Both the position numbers and the translations under genes were made by a program. Positions 37,601-46,551 of a DNA stretch of 64,000 nt are shown here, one piece after another. The first letter of the stretch is position 1. The number at the start of each line of letters is the position of its first letter. The notes beneath the pieces were generated by a model. The model ran no database searches. It saw only the letters and a list, made by a program, of their open reading frames with translations, and was not told where the DNA came from. Origin of the DNA: Klugiella xanthotipulae (GTDB taxonomy: Bacteria; Actinomycetota; Actinomycetes; Actinomycetales; Microbacteriaceae); the NCBI RefSeq assembly GCF_006716695.1, contig NZ_VFPN01000002.1, positions 434,001-498,000 on the forward strand. Reading direction: 5' to 3'.

Positions 37601-38511
37601 GTATTTTCCTTCTCTAGGGGGAAAAAAGAGGACGCGGCAGGCTGGCCCGTTGTCACGACGCGCGCGCCGAGGCCCGCCGTCATCCGGTCCAGCACAATCG
37701 CCAAGATGACCACCGAAATTCCGGCCTCAAAGCCGAGGGCCACATCAATGGTTTGGAGGCTCGCGACCACGTCGTTACCCAGGCCGCCGGCACCCACCAT
37801 GCCCGCGATGACGACCATCGAGAGCGACAGCATAATCACCTGGTTAACCCCCGCCATGATGCTTGGCATGGCCAGGGGGAGCTGAATCTGGCGCAGGATC
37901 CGCCCGGGCGACGCGCCGAACGCCTGCCCGGCCTCCACCACCTCGCGATCAACGCTGCGGATGCCCAGCTCGGTCAGTCGTACGCCCGGTGCCATCGCAA
38001 AGATCACGGTGGCCACGATGCCGGGAACCACGCCCACCCGAAACAGGATGAGCGCCGGAATCAGGTACACGAACGCCGGCATGGTCTGCATCAGGTCGAG
38101 AATGGGGCGGATGACGCGCGAGGCCACCGTGGAGCGCGCGGCCCAGATCCCCAGCGGCAGGCTCAGCGCGATCGCAATCGCACTCGCCACGAGCACGAGT
38201 GCGAGCGTGTGCATCGCGTTGGCCCACTGGTTGAGACTCACCACGAGCAGCAGGCCCAGGACGGTACCGAGCCCCAGCTTCCAACTCGACAGATACCACG
38301 CGAGGGTGGCCAGCACGATAATGACCGCCCAGAACGGCGGGGTGACGAGGGCCCAGTCCACGGCATCGTAGAGCGCCAGGAAAAGGCTACGGATCACCGT
38401 GAAGAGGCCCGTGAAACTGTGGGTAACCCAATCAACGGCCGCCTCCACCCACCGGCCGAGTGGCAGACGGAAGAGGTCGTTGCTGGTGAGGCTCATGACG
38501 CTGCCCCTCAT
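37597..38511 (-). CDS. Glycine betaine/proline ABC transporter permease
   Basis: A 304-residue inner-membrane permease with the binding-protein-dependent transport fold. It has at least six hydrophobic segments, and LDLMQTMPAFVYLIPALILF is the hallmark loop of ProW/OpuAB proteins. GGVSRSREIA-type EAA segment: the ATPase-contact loop is LPLAMPSIMAGVNQVIML. The start ATG overlaps the ATPase gene stop (ATGA) and has GGGAGGT before it; another ATG at 38496 also has a purine-rich site. It overlaps proX by four bases. Function follows from its operon. Confidence 0.93.
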   Translation of the reverse strand: MRGSVMSLTSNDLFRLPLGRWVEAAVDWVTHSFTGLFTVIRSLFLALYDAVDWALVTPPFWAVIIVLATLAWYLSSWKLGLGTVLGLLLVVSLNQWANAMHTLALVLVASAIAIALSLPLGIWAARSTVASRVIRPILDLMQTMPAFVYLIPALILFRVGVVPGIVATVIFAMAPGVRLTELGIRSVDREVVEAGQAFGASPGRILRQIQLPLAMPSIMAGVNQVIMLSLSMVVIAGMVGAGGLGNDVVASLQTIDVALGFEAGISVVILAIVLDRMTAGLGARVVTTGQPAASSFFPLEKENT

Positions 38512-39821
38512 GCCCGACCTCCCGTGCGATGTTCGGTACCGGCGGCGGCCTCATAGCCGACCGTCTCGGTCAGGGCCTCCGATATGTCTCGCCGTGTGAG
38601 CCGCGAGGGGCTCTCCATAATCGGGATGCTCTGCGTGGTCAGCGGCACGTTGCCGAGGGCGGCCAGCAGAGTCACCCGGGGTATCGTGCCCAGCAGCTTG
38701 CCGGTCTCATTGACCACGGCAAGAGGGAGGCCGCTCTCGATGGAGGGCTCCACGAGGTCAACGAGCGGGGTGTCGGGCGAGACGGCCTGCGGCTTCCGAA
38801 GAATGTCGCGCAGGTCGGTCTCACCGGCTTTGACCTGCCGCATCACGTCGCGATCACGCACCACACCGAGGTACTGACGGCCACGTCCAACCACAAACAC
38901 GGCGGAGGATTGTAGATCACGCATCGTGCGCAGGGCGTTGCGCGGCCCGGAGGTCACGGACACCTCGGCAGATGCGGGCTCCATCACGCTCGCCGCGGTT
39001 AGCACGCGCGCCCGGTCCACATCCTGCACAAACTGAGCCACGTAGTCGTTGGCGGGGTCGGTGAGGATGTCCTCAGGCGAGCCCACCTGCACGATCCGGC
39101 CATCCCGCATCACGGCAATCCGGTCGCCGAGAAACATGGCCTCGTTGAGATCATGGGTGATGAAGATGATGGTTTTACCCAGTTCTGCCTGCAGCTCCAC
39201 GAGCTGCTCCTGCATTTCACGACGGATAAGCGGGTCGAGCGCCGAGAACGCCTCGTCCATGAGCAGGACATCCGTCTCGGCGGTGAGCGCCCGGGCCAGG
39301 CCAACGCGCTGCTGCATACCACCCGAGAGTTGGCGGGGTAGTTTGTCCTCCCAGCCGGCCAGCCCCACGAGCTCAACCACCCGCTGGGCGCGAGCGCGGC
39401 GCTCCACGGGGGCAATCCCCTGCACCTCCAGACCAAACGCGGCGTTTTCGAGCACCGTGCGGTGCGGCAGCAGGGCAAAGTGCTGAAACACCATGGAGAC
39501 ACTCTTCTGGCGTACCCGGCGCAATTCGGCCTGCGAGATATCCGTGATGGTGGTGCCGACCACCGTCACGGTACCGGAGGTGGGTTCCACCAACCCGTTG
39601 AGCATCCGGATGAGCGTGGATTTTCCCGAGCCGGACAGACCCATCACGACAAAGATTTCCCCGGTTTTCACCTCGAAGGATGCGTCGATGACGGCGGCGG
39701 TGCCCAACGCGCTGACCTCGTCGCGGGAGGCTCCCTCGCTGAGGCGACGAGCGACTTCCTTCGGTTTTTTACCAAACACCTTGTAGAGATTTTTGGCCTG
39801 GACAGCTATGGATTCGTTCAC
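38508..39821 (-). CDS. proV: Glycine betaine/proline ABC transporter ATPase with CBS domains
   Basis: A 437-residue ATP-binding subunit. The start is GTG at 39819-39821, preceded by AGGAAA, giving the usual VNESIAVQAKNLYKVFG beginning. ATPase motifs are GLSGSGKSTLIRML (Walker A), LSGGMQQRVGLARAL (signature) and LLMDEAFSALDP (Walker B). The C-terminal part (about 290-430) holds two CBS-like domains, the sensors used by OpuA/ProV to gate transport by ionic strength. It overlaps the permease gene by four bases. The operon lies between add and deoA, interrupting the nucleoside block. Confidence 0.95.
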   Translation of the reverse strand: MNESIAVQAKNLYKVFGKKPKEVARRLSEGASRDEVSALGTAAVIDASFEVKTGEIFVVMGLSGSGKSTLIRMLNGLVEPTSGTVTVVGTTITDISQAELRRVRQKSVSMVFQHFALLPHRTVLENAAFGLEVQGIAPVERRARAQRVVELVGLAGWEDKLPRQLSGGMQQRVGLARALTAETDVLLMDEAFSALDPLIRREMQEQLVELQAELGKTIIFITHDLNEAMFLGDRIAVMRDGRIVQVGSPEDILTDPANDYVAQFVQDVDRARVLTAASVMEPASAEVSVTSGPRNALRTMRDLQSSAVFVVGRGRQYLGVVRDRDVMRQVKAGETDLRDILRKPQAVSPDTPLVDLVEPSIESGLPLAVVNETGKLLGTIPRVTLLAALGNVPLTTQSIPIMESPSRLTRRDISEALTETVGYEAAAGTEHRTGGRA

Positions 39822-40224
39822 GTATTTCCTGGCGGGCCGCCCTGCACGCGGGGCACGGGGCCGTCTGGTTACGGACGGGTTTACCGGTGGATCACCGGCC
39901 TCGCTCAAGCCGACATGAATCGCCCGGCGAACAAAACGTGGTTCTGCGTGACTTCGGAGCCACACACATCGGCAACCATACGCTCAACCATCGGTACCTG
40001 GGGGGGGCACACGGTGTGATCGGTCGCGTCCTTGGTTGTTGGCCGCAGTTGTTGACAGCGAGACCGTTAAATAACGTATCAAGTTCTCACCCGCCCCGCT
40101 CCGAGCGGCCGGTACCCGAGCGGGAGTTTTTACCTTATTCAAAATATTAACCCTGTTCAGAGGGGTGTTTTTTCCATACACAGTCGTTACTTAGTTGTTA
40201 CCTCACGCCGACGGGCCCGATGTG
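39822..40224. other. 403-base gap between deoA and proV
   Basis: This is the only stretch over 300 bases without a gene. It holds an AT-rich patch (40,060-40,200) that could carry the proV promoter on the minus strand. A hairpin at 40095-40124 (CCCGCTC with GAGCGGG) is followed by AGTTTTT on the plus strand, and TTGACA occurs at 40052-40057. The hairpin faces a direction with no gene upstream, so either a short noncoding transcript or chance is possible. The rest shows nothing recognisable. Confidence 0.5.
40095..40131 (+). terminator. Orphan terminator-like hairpin on the plus strand
   Basis: CCCGCTC (40095-40101) pairs with GAGCGGG (40118-40124), then AG and five T residues (40127-40131). 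No gene on the plus strand ends here. Confidence 0.4.
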
Positions 40225-41514
40225 CTATGCAGAGACCCGTTCGGCAACGAGCTGGCGGGTCGGCGGACGTTCAGAACCCACCGTGAGCGCGCCCGCGACA
40301 GCAGCGAGAGCACGCTCAAACCGCGCCGGCTCATCCGCCGATAGGGTGTATAGCGGCTGGCCCACGCGGACCTCGTCGCCGGGCTTCACATGCACATCAA
40401 TTCCGGCGGCGTGCTGCACGGCATCACCGGGCCGGGCACGGCCCGCGCCGAGCCGCCAGGCCCCCACGCCAAACGGCAGCGCCGCCACCCCCGTCACGTA
40501 ACCGCTCGACTCCGCGAGCACCGTGTGCGTTTCGCGGGCCACCGGTAGCGCGGCGTCCGGGTCCCCGCCCTGAGCGAGAATACTGCGTCGCCACACGTCC
40601 ATGGCACGCCCATCGGCGAGCGCCGCCGCCACATCCACGTCGGGCTGTCCGGCCAGTGTGAGCATCTCGCGGGCGAGGGCCACCGTGAGCTCAACCACAT
40701 CGGCAGGCCCGCCCCCGGCGAGAACCTCGACGGATTCGCGTACCTCGTTAGCGTTGCCGATTGCGCGGCCGAGCGGTACGCTCATATCGGTGAGGAGAGC
40801 GCTCGTGGTGACACCGGCATCCGCACCCAGCTGCACCATGGTCTGGGCCAGTTCGCGCGAGCGATTAATATCCGTGATGAACGCACCCGAGCCAAACTTG
40901 ACGTCGAGTACGAGCGACTCGGTTCCCTCCGCGATCTTTTTGCTCATGATCGACGAGGCGATCAACGGGATGGCCTCAACCGTTCCGGTAATGTCACGCA
41001 GCGCGTACAGCTTCTTGTCCGCGGGAGCCAGGGTGGCCCCCGCGGCGCAGATCACCCCGCCCACGTCACGCAGCTGGGCATACATCTGTGCGCTCGTCAG
41101 CTCGGCCCGCCAGCCGGGAATGCTCTCCAGCTTGTCGAGGGTGCCCCCCGTGTGCCCCAGTCCCCGCCCCGAAAGTTGCGGCACCGCCACACCAAAAGCG
41201 GCCACCAGCGGCATCAGAGGCAGTGTAATCTTGTCGCCGACCCCGCCGGTCGAGTGCTTATCGACCGTGCGCTTACCGAGGCCCGCAAAGCTCATGGTCT
41301 CACCACTCGCGATCATCGCGAGTGTGAGGTCACGAATCTCGCGGCGACCCATCCCGTTCAGAAAGATCGCCATGGTGAGGGCAGACATCTGCTCGGGCAC
41401 CACATAGCCACGGGTGTACGCATCAACCACCCAGTTGATCTCCTCACAGCTCAGCTCACCACCGTCACGCTTGGCGCGGATGAGGTCAACAACGTCAAAC
41501 TGCTCTACACTCAA
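40225..41514 (-). CDS. deoA: Thymidine phosphorylase
   Basis: Phosphorolysis of thymidine or uridine to base and (deoxy)ribose-1-phosphate. The 429-residue chain has the phosphate-binding KHSTGGVGDK motif and the family signature SGRGLGHTGGTLDKLESIPG. The C-terminal domain has the expected LDVKFGSGAF and GDEVRVGQPLY segments. It overlaps cdd by four bases, and both are on the same strand as the ABC importer, so one operon likely runs from the transporter through cdd to deoA. The product feeds the phosphopentomutase at 31,298. Confidence 0.96.
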   Translation of the reverse strand: MSVEQFDVVDLIRAKRDGGELSCEEINWVVDAYTRGYVVPEQMSALTMAIFLNGMGRREIRDLTLAMIASGETMSFAGLGKRTVDKHSTGGVGDKITLPLMPLVAAFGVAVPQLSGRGLGHTGGTLDKLESIPGWRAELTSAQMYAQLRDVGGVICAAGATLAPADKKLYALRDITGTVEAIPLIASSIMSKKIAEGTESLVLDVKFGSGAFITDINRSRELAQTMVQLGADAGVTTSALLTDMSVPLGRAIGNANEVRESVEVLAGGGPADVVELTVALAREMLTLAGQPDVDVAAALADGRAMDVWRRSILAQGGDPDAALPVARETHTVLAESSGYVTGVAALPFGVGAWRLGAGRARPGDAVQHAAGIDVHVKPGDEVRVGQPLYTLSADEPARFERALAAVAGALTVGSERPPTRQLVAERVSA

Positions 41515-41978
41515 CGGCTTTCTCCGGTTTCCTGGTAGTCGATCAGGGTGCGCGGGCCGAACGCGTCGGGCAGCACCTCATCAATGGTTCTGAAGCCGCT
41601 CACGGTATCCAGGATCATCCCGGGGGCGGAGTGCTCGTAGAGCAGCTGGCGGCAGCGGCCGCACGGCATGAGGGCGTCGCCGCGACCGTCCACACAGCTG
41701 AAAGCGACGAGCCGCCCGCCGCCCGTCAGGGCGAGCTGCGACACGAGCGCACACTCGGCGCACAGGGTCAGTCCGTAGCTGGCATTCTCCACGTTGCACC
41801 CCGAAATCACCCGGCCGTCATCAACCACAGCGGCAGCCCCCACGGGAAAGTGCGAGTAGGGCACATAGGCGTGCCGGGAGGCGGCAATCGCCGTCTCCCG
41901 CAACTGCACCCAGTCGATCACCGGCGAGGATACGGTGGCCGCGGATATCGCGTCGTCAGCTGTGGGACCTTGTGGCAT
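41511..41978 (-). CDS. cdd: Cytidine deaminase
   Basis: Deaminates cytidine and deoxycytidine to uridine forms before DeoA. The ATG at 41976-41978 follows GAGGAGG, and the 155-residue protein is the normal size. Zinc ligands and catalytic Glu are visible in CNVENASYGLTLCAECA and PCGRCRQ; VNENAS-type substrate-binding is NVENASYG. A short N-terminal extension of about 20 residues is rich in Asp/Ala. It overlaps deoA by four bases. Upstream is the second permease gene, 58 bases away. Confidence 0.96.
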   Translation of the reverse strand: MPQGPTADDAISAATVSSPVIDWVQLRETAIAASRHAYVPYSHFPVGAAAVVDDGRVISGCNVENASYGLTLCAECALVSQLALTGGGRLVAFSCVDGRGDALMPCGRCRQLLYEHSAPGMILDTVSGFRTIDEVLPDAFGPRTLIDYQETGESR

Positions 41979-42036
41979 GTGCTCCTCCTCGGGGGCGGGG
42001 TCGCGCGGACGGGGCAGCCCCGGCAGCGCGTCCCTA

Positions 42037-43284
42037 TCAGGCTTTAACGTAGGGTTTTCCGGCGGCGGCCGGTCCGCGCACCTGACCCACCAGCCCCGCA
42101 ACCGCGATGATCGTGACGATGTAGGGCAGCATGAGCATGAACTCACTGGGGATCGGGGAGCCGATAATACCCAGCACGTTTTGTAGGTTGGTCGCAAACC
42201 CGAAAAGCAGCGCGGCGAGCGTAGCCCTGATGGGGTCCCAGCGGCCGAAGATCACGGCGGCGAGGGCAATAAAACCGAGGCCAGCCGTCATCTCTTTCTG
42301 GAAGGAACCCACCGAGCCGAGAGTGAAGAACGCACCACCGAGCCCGGCGACCGCCCCCGCCAGGCTCACATTCCAGAACCGGGTGCGATTGACCGCGATG
42401 CCAACGGTGTCGGCGGCCGTGGGATGCTCCCCCACGGCGCGAACGCGCAGACCCCACTTGGTGTGGAACAGCCCGTAGTACACGAGCGCCACCGCCACGT
42501 ACATGATGTAGATAATCACGGTCTGGTTGAACAAAACCGGCCCGATCACGGGGATGTCGCTCAGAAAAGGGATCGGCAGCTTATCGAAGCGCGGGGGCGA
42601 ATTGAGCAGTTGTTTATCCTCAGACAGCACCTGGGAGAAGAAAAAGCTCGTGAGGCCCAGCACCAGCACGTTGAGCACCACCCCCACGATCACCTGGTCT
42701 ACCAGGTACTTGATCGAGAAGGCGGCGAGCACAAAGGAGACAAGCATTCCGGCAATCATTGCCGCGCCAAGCCCCAGGAAGGGGTTCCGCGTCACGCTCG
42801 CAACAACCGCTGAGGTAAAGGCACCCGCGAGCAGCTGCCCCTCAATCGCGATATTGACCACGCCGACGCGCTCCGAGATCACGCCGCCGAGGGCACCGTA
42901 AATAATGGGCGCGCTCAGGGCAACGGTTCCGGTGAGTAAACCCGTAACCGGCAGCGTGGCATCCACGAAAGCCCACACCAGCAGACCCACCATGAACAGC
43001 ACACCAAAGATCACGATGACGTACAGCGGCGTGCGCTGGGCGCGCGTCACCCGATAGGCGCTGAACCCCGCGAGGCCGATCAGTAACACCGAAATCACGA
43101 TTCCGGAGGCCATCACGGGGAGCTCCAGCGCGGGGAGCTGCACCGCCTCGCCCGAGCTGGAGAGCCGGAAAACACTAATTCCCTGTCTACCCGAGAGGAG
43201 GAAGAGCAGCAGAGAGGCCAGCGAGAAGACCCCGAGAATGATGGGCACTTTCCACCCGGGGCGGAGGACGGTTTCCGTGGACAT
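42037..43284 (-). CDS. Nucleoside ABC transporter permease
   Basis: A 415-residue inner-membrane permease of the BPD transp_2 family (LivH/NupP-type). Around ten hydrophobic segments are present. Typical segments are GALGGVISERVGVVNIAIEGQLLAGAF, and the cytoplasmic loop TVGIAVNRTRFWNVSLAGAVAGLGGAFF. The stop of the upstream permease overlaps this gene's start (TAATG). Partner of the 531-residue permease, the ATPase and two BMP lipoproteins. Substrate is inferred from the neighbouring deaminases and phosphorylases. Confidence 0.92.
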   Translation of the reverse strand: MSTETVLRPGWKVPIILGVFSLASLLLFLLSGRQGISVFRLSSSGEAVQLPALELPVMASGIVISVLLIGLAGFSAYRVTRAQRTPLYVIVIFGVLFMVGLLVWAFVDATLPVTGLLTGTVALSAPIIYGALGGVISERVGVVNIAIEGQLLAGAFTSAVVASVTRNPFLGLGAAMIAGMLVSFVLAAFSIKYLVDQVIVGVVLNVLVLGLTSFFFSQVLSEDKQLLNSPPRFDKLPIPFLSDIPVIGPVLFNQTVIIYIMYVAVALVYYGLFHTKWGLRVRAVGEHPTAADTVGIAVNRTRFWNVSLAGAVAGLGGAFFTLGSVGSFQKEMTAGLGFIALAAVIFGRWDPIRATLAALLFGFATNLQNVLGIIGSPIPSEFMLMLPYIVTIIAVAGLVGQVRGPAAAGKPYVKA

Positions 43285-44879
43285 TACGCGACCTCTTGCT
43301 TCGTCTGAGCGACCGTAGCGGCCTGAGCAGCAGAAAGAGACTGCGCGAGGGCCAGCGTTCGTGCGGGGTTGGGCAGGCGGAAAATGGCCCGAATCAGGGG
43401 CGGAGCCGCAATGAAGAGCACAATCATCGACTGCACCACGAGAACAATATCGATGGGGATACCCTCGGCGGCCTGCATCGAGAATCCGCCCGCTTTAAAG
43501 GCACCGAAGAGGATGCCAGCCCCAAAGATCCCCCAGGGTTTTGACCGGCCCAGCAACGCCACCGTGATGGCGTCGAACCCGATGCCCGCGTCAATCCCGT
43601 CGCTGAAGCCCGTCTTCACGGTGCCAAGCACCTGCGAGACGCCCGCGAGGCCTACGAGCCCACCCGAGATGAGCATGGCGTACACGTACATCATCTTGAC
43701 GTTGATACCGGCGACCCGGGCCGCGCTGGGATTCTCGCCCACCGCGCGGAACTGAAAGCCGAGACTTGATCGGCTCAGCAGCCACCAGACCAGAGCGGTT
43801 GCGGCGATGGTCAACACAAAACCCCAGTGCAGCGAGTACTTGGCCCCGAACATCGCCGGAAAGATGGCCGTATCCGACATCGGGGGCGTCTTGGGGTTAT
43901 TGGAGCCGGGGGCCTGGAGCAGGCCGGGGGTGCGCAGCATCCACTGGATCAGGTAGAAGGCCACATAGTTGAGCATGATTGTGACGATGACCTCGTGCGC
44001 GCCCGTGCGCGCTTTGAGCACACCCACGATACCGGCCCACACCGCGCCACCCACAACTCCGGCCAGGACGGCGAGTGGCAGGTGGATGTACATGGGCAGG
44101 TCGAACGTGAAACTCACCCACCCCGCGGCGGCGGCGGCAATCAGCATCTGACCGCGGCCACCGATGTTGAACATCCCCACCCGGAAGGTGAGCCCGACAC
44201 CCAGACCGGCCACAATCAGCGGCGTGGCAAACATGAGGGTGTCGGTGAGTGGCTTGATACCGTCGGCAAAGCTGTCTCGGCGGAAGTTGTAGACCGACCC
44301 CTGGAAGAGTGCGGTGTAGGCCCCCGCGACGGAATCCCAGATGGCCTGGACGGTGTCGAGCGGGCGCGAGAAGAAGTATCCCGCGGCCTGCTGCACGCTC
44401 TCATCGGTGGCCGCGATCAGCGCACCGCCGACCACAATTGCAAGCACCACGGCAAGCACCGAGATCATGGCGTTCCCACTCACAACCTCGCGAACCGCCA
44501 GGCGGATCCGCAGATCGCGGGCCTCACCATTTTCGGGCACCTCTGCCCGCCACTCGGAGCGGCCCAGGCCCGCCATGATCAACCAGGCCAGGGGACACAC
44601 CCCGAAGAGCACGGTCCAGTAGGGGTTCCGGTCGAGCCGGACACCGATCACGTACGCTGCCACGATCGCGGCGACGTAGGCCACGATGTTCACAATCGGG
44701 ATAACCGCCACAACAGCCCACCAACCGCTCAACCCGGCGAGGCGGAAAAATGTCCAGAGGTTGTAGAGGGGAATCCAGGCGGATGAGACGGGCAGATCCG
44801 CCTTCTCATACAGCCGACTCAGCAGAAAGGAATGGGCCGCATAGAGCACCACGGCGAGGACGATCCAGAGAGCAATCAC
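43284..44879 (-). CDS. Nucleoside ABC transporter permease fused to DUF5684-like domain
   Basis: A 531-residue permease, about 110 residues longer than family norm. Residues about 137-531 are the LivM/NupP-type permease: FRVGMFNIGGRGQMLIAAAA, GAHEVIVTIMLNYVAFYLI, and FQFRAVGENPSAARVAGIN. Residues 1-110 form a second, unrelated module with WIPLYNLWTFFRLAGLSGWW (35-54) and IPIVNIVAYV, the hallmark of DUF5684, with three to four membrane segments. The two are in one open frame with no stop or frameshift between, and the link at about 108-136 is charged. The extra domain's function is unknown. It overlaps the ATPase gene by four bases. Confidence 0.88.
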   Translation of the reverse strand: MIALWIVLAVVLYAAHSFLLSRLYEKADLPVSSAWIPLYNLWTFFRLAGLSGWWAVVAVIPIVNIVAYVAAIVAAYVIGVRLDRNPYWTVLFGVCPLAWLIMAGLGRSEWRAEVPENGEARDLRIRLAVREVVSGNAMISVLAVVLAIVVGGALIAATDESVQQAAGYFFSRPLDTVQAIWDSVAGAYTALFQGSVYNFRRDSFADGIKPLTDTLMFATPLIVAGLGVGLTFRVGMFNIGGRGQMLIAAAAAGWVSFTFDLPMYIHLPLAVLAGVVGGAVWAGIVGVLKARTGAHEVIVTIMLNYVAFYLIQWMLRTPGLLQAPGSNNPKTPPMSDTAIFPAMFGAKYSLHWGFVLTIAATALVWWLLSRSSLGFQFRAVGENPSAARVAGINVKMMYVYAMLISGGLVGLAGVSQVLGTVKTGFSDGIDAGIGFDAITVALLGRSKPWGIFGAGILFGAFKAGGFSMQAAEGIPIDIVLVVQSMIVLFIAAPPLIRAIFRLPNPARTLALAQSLSAAQAATVAQTKQEVA

Positions 44880-46393
44880 GCGGCACTCACCCCCGCGGGC
44901 TTTTCGCCGGCCATCATCAGACCCAGCACCTCGCGCGGGGTATCCCCCGGAACAATGCCCACAATCCCACCCTTATACATCACAGCGATGCGGTCAGCGA
45001 GCGCCGACACCTCATCGAGCTCGGTCGATACAACGATCACGGGGATGCCCGCATCGCGAGTCTCCACAATGCGCCGATGCACAAACTCAATTGATCCCAC
45101 GTCAAGACCTCGCGTGGGCTGCGCCACGACCAGCAGCCGCAGGTCTTTACTCATCTCGCGGGCGAGCACCACCTTCTGCTGGTTTCCCCCGGAGAGTCGC
45201 CCCACGTGGGTGCCGATCCCCTGGGCGCGGATGTCGTACTCGCGCAGCTTCTCCTCCGCAAAGGCGCGCAGGTAGCCGAGTTGGAGGGTTCCCCTCCGCA
45301 CGAATGGAGCCTGGTCGGCGCGGTCAAGCATGAGGTTTTCCGCCACCGTAAACTCGGCAACAAGACCGTCTTCGGTGCGGTCCTCGGGCACAAATCCCAC
45401 GCCGCTCGTGAGCACATGCCTCACCGAGCGCCCGGTGAGCTCCCGGTTGTCGAGCATAATCGAACCCAGCACATGCTTCTGGAGACCCATGATGGCCTCC
45501 GTCAGCTCGGTCTGCCCGTTGCCCTGCACCCCGGCAATGGCCAGAACCTCCCCCGCGTGTACCGCGTAGGACACGTTATCAACCACGCGGTGCCCGGTCG
45601 CGTCCAGCACCGTGAGCCCCGTGCACACGAGCGCGGCCTCCCCGGGCGTCGCCTCGTCCTTGTGTACCGTGAGCAGCACGGCCCGGCCCACCATCATCGA
45701 GGCGAGCTGTTCATTACTGTCGGTGGGGGATGCCACCCCTACGACGGCCCCCAGACGAATCACGGTGATCCGGTCGGCCACCGCTCGCACCTCACGCAGC
45801 TTGTGGGTGATAAAGACAATCGCGGTGCCCTCGTCGCGCAGCTGACGCATGACGGCCATGAGTTCATCGGTCTCCTGCGGGGTGAGCACGGCGGTGGGCT
45901 CATCGAATACAAGGACCTTGGCATTCTGCGAGAGGGCCTTGATGATTTCCACGCGCTGTTGCACACCAACGGGTAGCTCGCCCACAATCGCATCGGGGTC
46001 AACCTCGAACCCGAAACGCTGGGAGATGGTACGGACGGTTTCGCGCGCAGCCTCAAGGTTGAGCGTCCCGCCCCACTTTGTAGACTCGTGTCCCAGGGCA
46101 ACGTTCTCGGCCACCGTGAAGACGGGGATAAGCATAAAATGCTGGTGCACCATGCCAATACCGGCCGCCATGGCGTCGCCGGGGCCGGCGAAGTTGTGAA
46201 CCACCCCATCCAGCAGAATCTCGCCCTCCTCCGCCTGATACAGGCCATAGAGCACGTTCATAAGGGTTGACTTTCCGGCACCATTCTCCCCTAAGAGGGC
46301 GTGAATCTCACCGGGGTTGACCACCAGGTCGATGTGGTTGTTTGCAATGAGCGAGCCAAAGCGTTTTGTGATGCCGCGTAGTTCGAGCTTCAT
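44876..46393 (-). CDS. Nucleoside ABC transporter ATP-binding protein
   Basis: A 505-residue tandem ATPase of the RbsA/NupA class with two cassettes in one chain. The first has LLGENGAGKSTLMNVLYG as Walker A, ELPVGVQQRVEIIKAL and VLVFDEPTAVL as Walker B. The second has GVQGNGQTELTEAIMG and LSGGNQQKVVLAREM, LLVVAQPTRGLDVGS; the Walker B Asp-Glu pair of the second half is modified, as is common in this family. The gene follows bmp1 after a long hairpin, so the binding protein is likely in excess of the transporter. It overlaps the fused permease by four bases. Confidence 0.95.
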   Translation of the reverse strand: MKLELRGITKRFGSLIANNHIDLVVNPGEIHALLGENGAGKSTLMNVLYGLYQAEEGEILLDGVVHNFAGPGDAMAAGIGMVHQHFMLIPVFTVAENVALGHESTKWGGTLNLEAARETVRTISQRFGFEVDPDAIVGELPVGVQQRVEIIKALSQNAKVLVFDEPTAVLTPQETDELMAVMRQLRDEGTAIVFITHKLREVRAVADRITVIRLGAVVGVASPTDSNEQLASMMVGRAVLLTVHKDEATPGEAALVCTGLTVLDATGHRVVDNVSYAVHAGEVLAIAGVQGNGQTELTEAIMGLQKHVLGSIMLDNRELTGRSVRHVLTSGVGFVPEDRTEDGLVAEFTVAENLMLDRADQAPFVRRGTLQLGYLRAFAEEKLREYDIRAQGIGTHVGRLSGGNQQKVVLAREMSKDLRLLVVAQPTRGLDVGSIEFVHRRIVETRDAGIPVIVVSTELDEVSALADRIAVMYKGGIVGIVPGDTPREVLGLMMAGEKPAGVSAA

Positions 46394-46473
46394 AGTGTCA
46401 ATCTATCCGGTCCGTTCCAGCAGGGGAACGGTAGATGGGTGTGGTGGATGCGCGGGTATCAGCGCTGACGGCG

Positions 46474-46506
46474 GTGGGGAGAGCCAGCAATGCTGGCTCT
46501 CCCCAC
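46474..46506 (-). terminator. Hairpin between bmp1 and the transporter genes
   Basis: A 14-base perfect stem: GTGGGGAGAGCCAG pairs with CTGGCTCTCCCCAC around CAATG. It lies downstream of the bmp lipoprotein stop and before the ATPase start on the minus strand. It probably terminates or stabilises the bmp1 transcript and lowers readthrough into the transporter. Confidence 0.75.
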
Positions 46507-46551
46507 ACCATTCTTCGCACAGACGACCCGACGAGGTCGGGCCGTCGGAAC

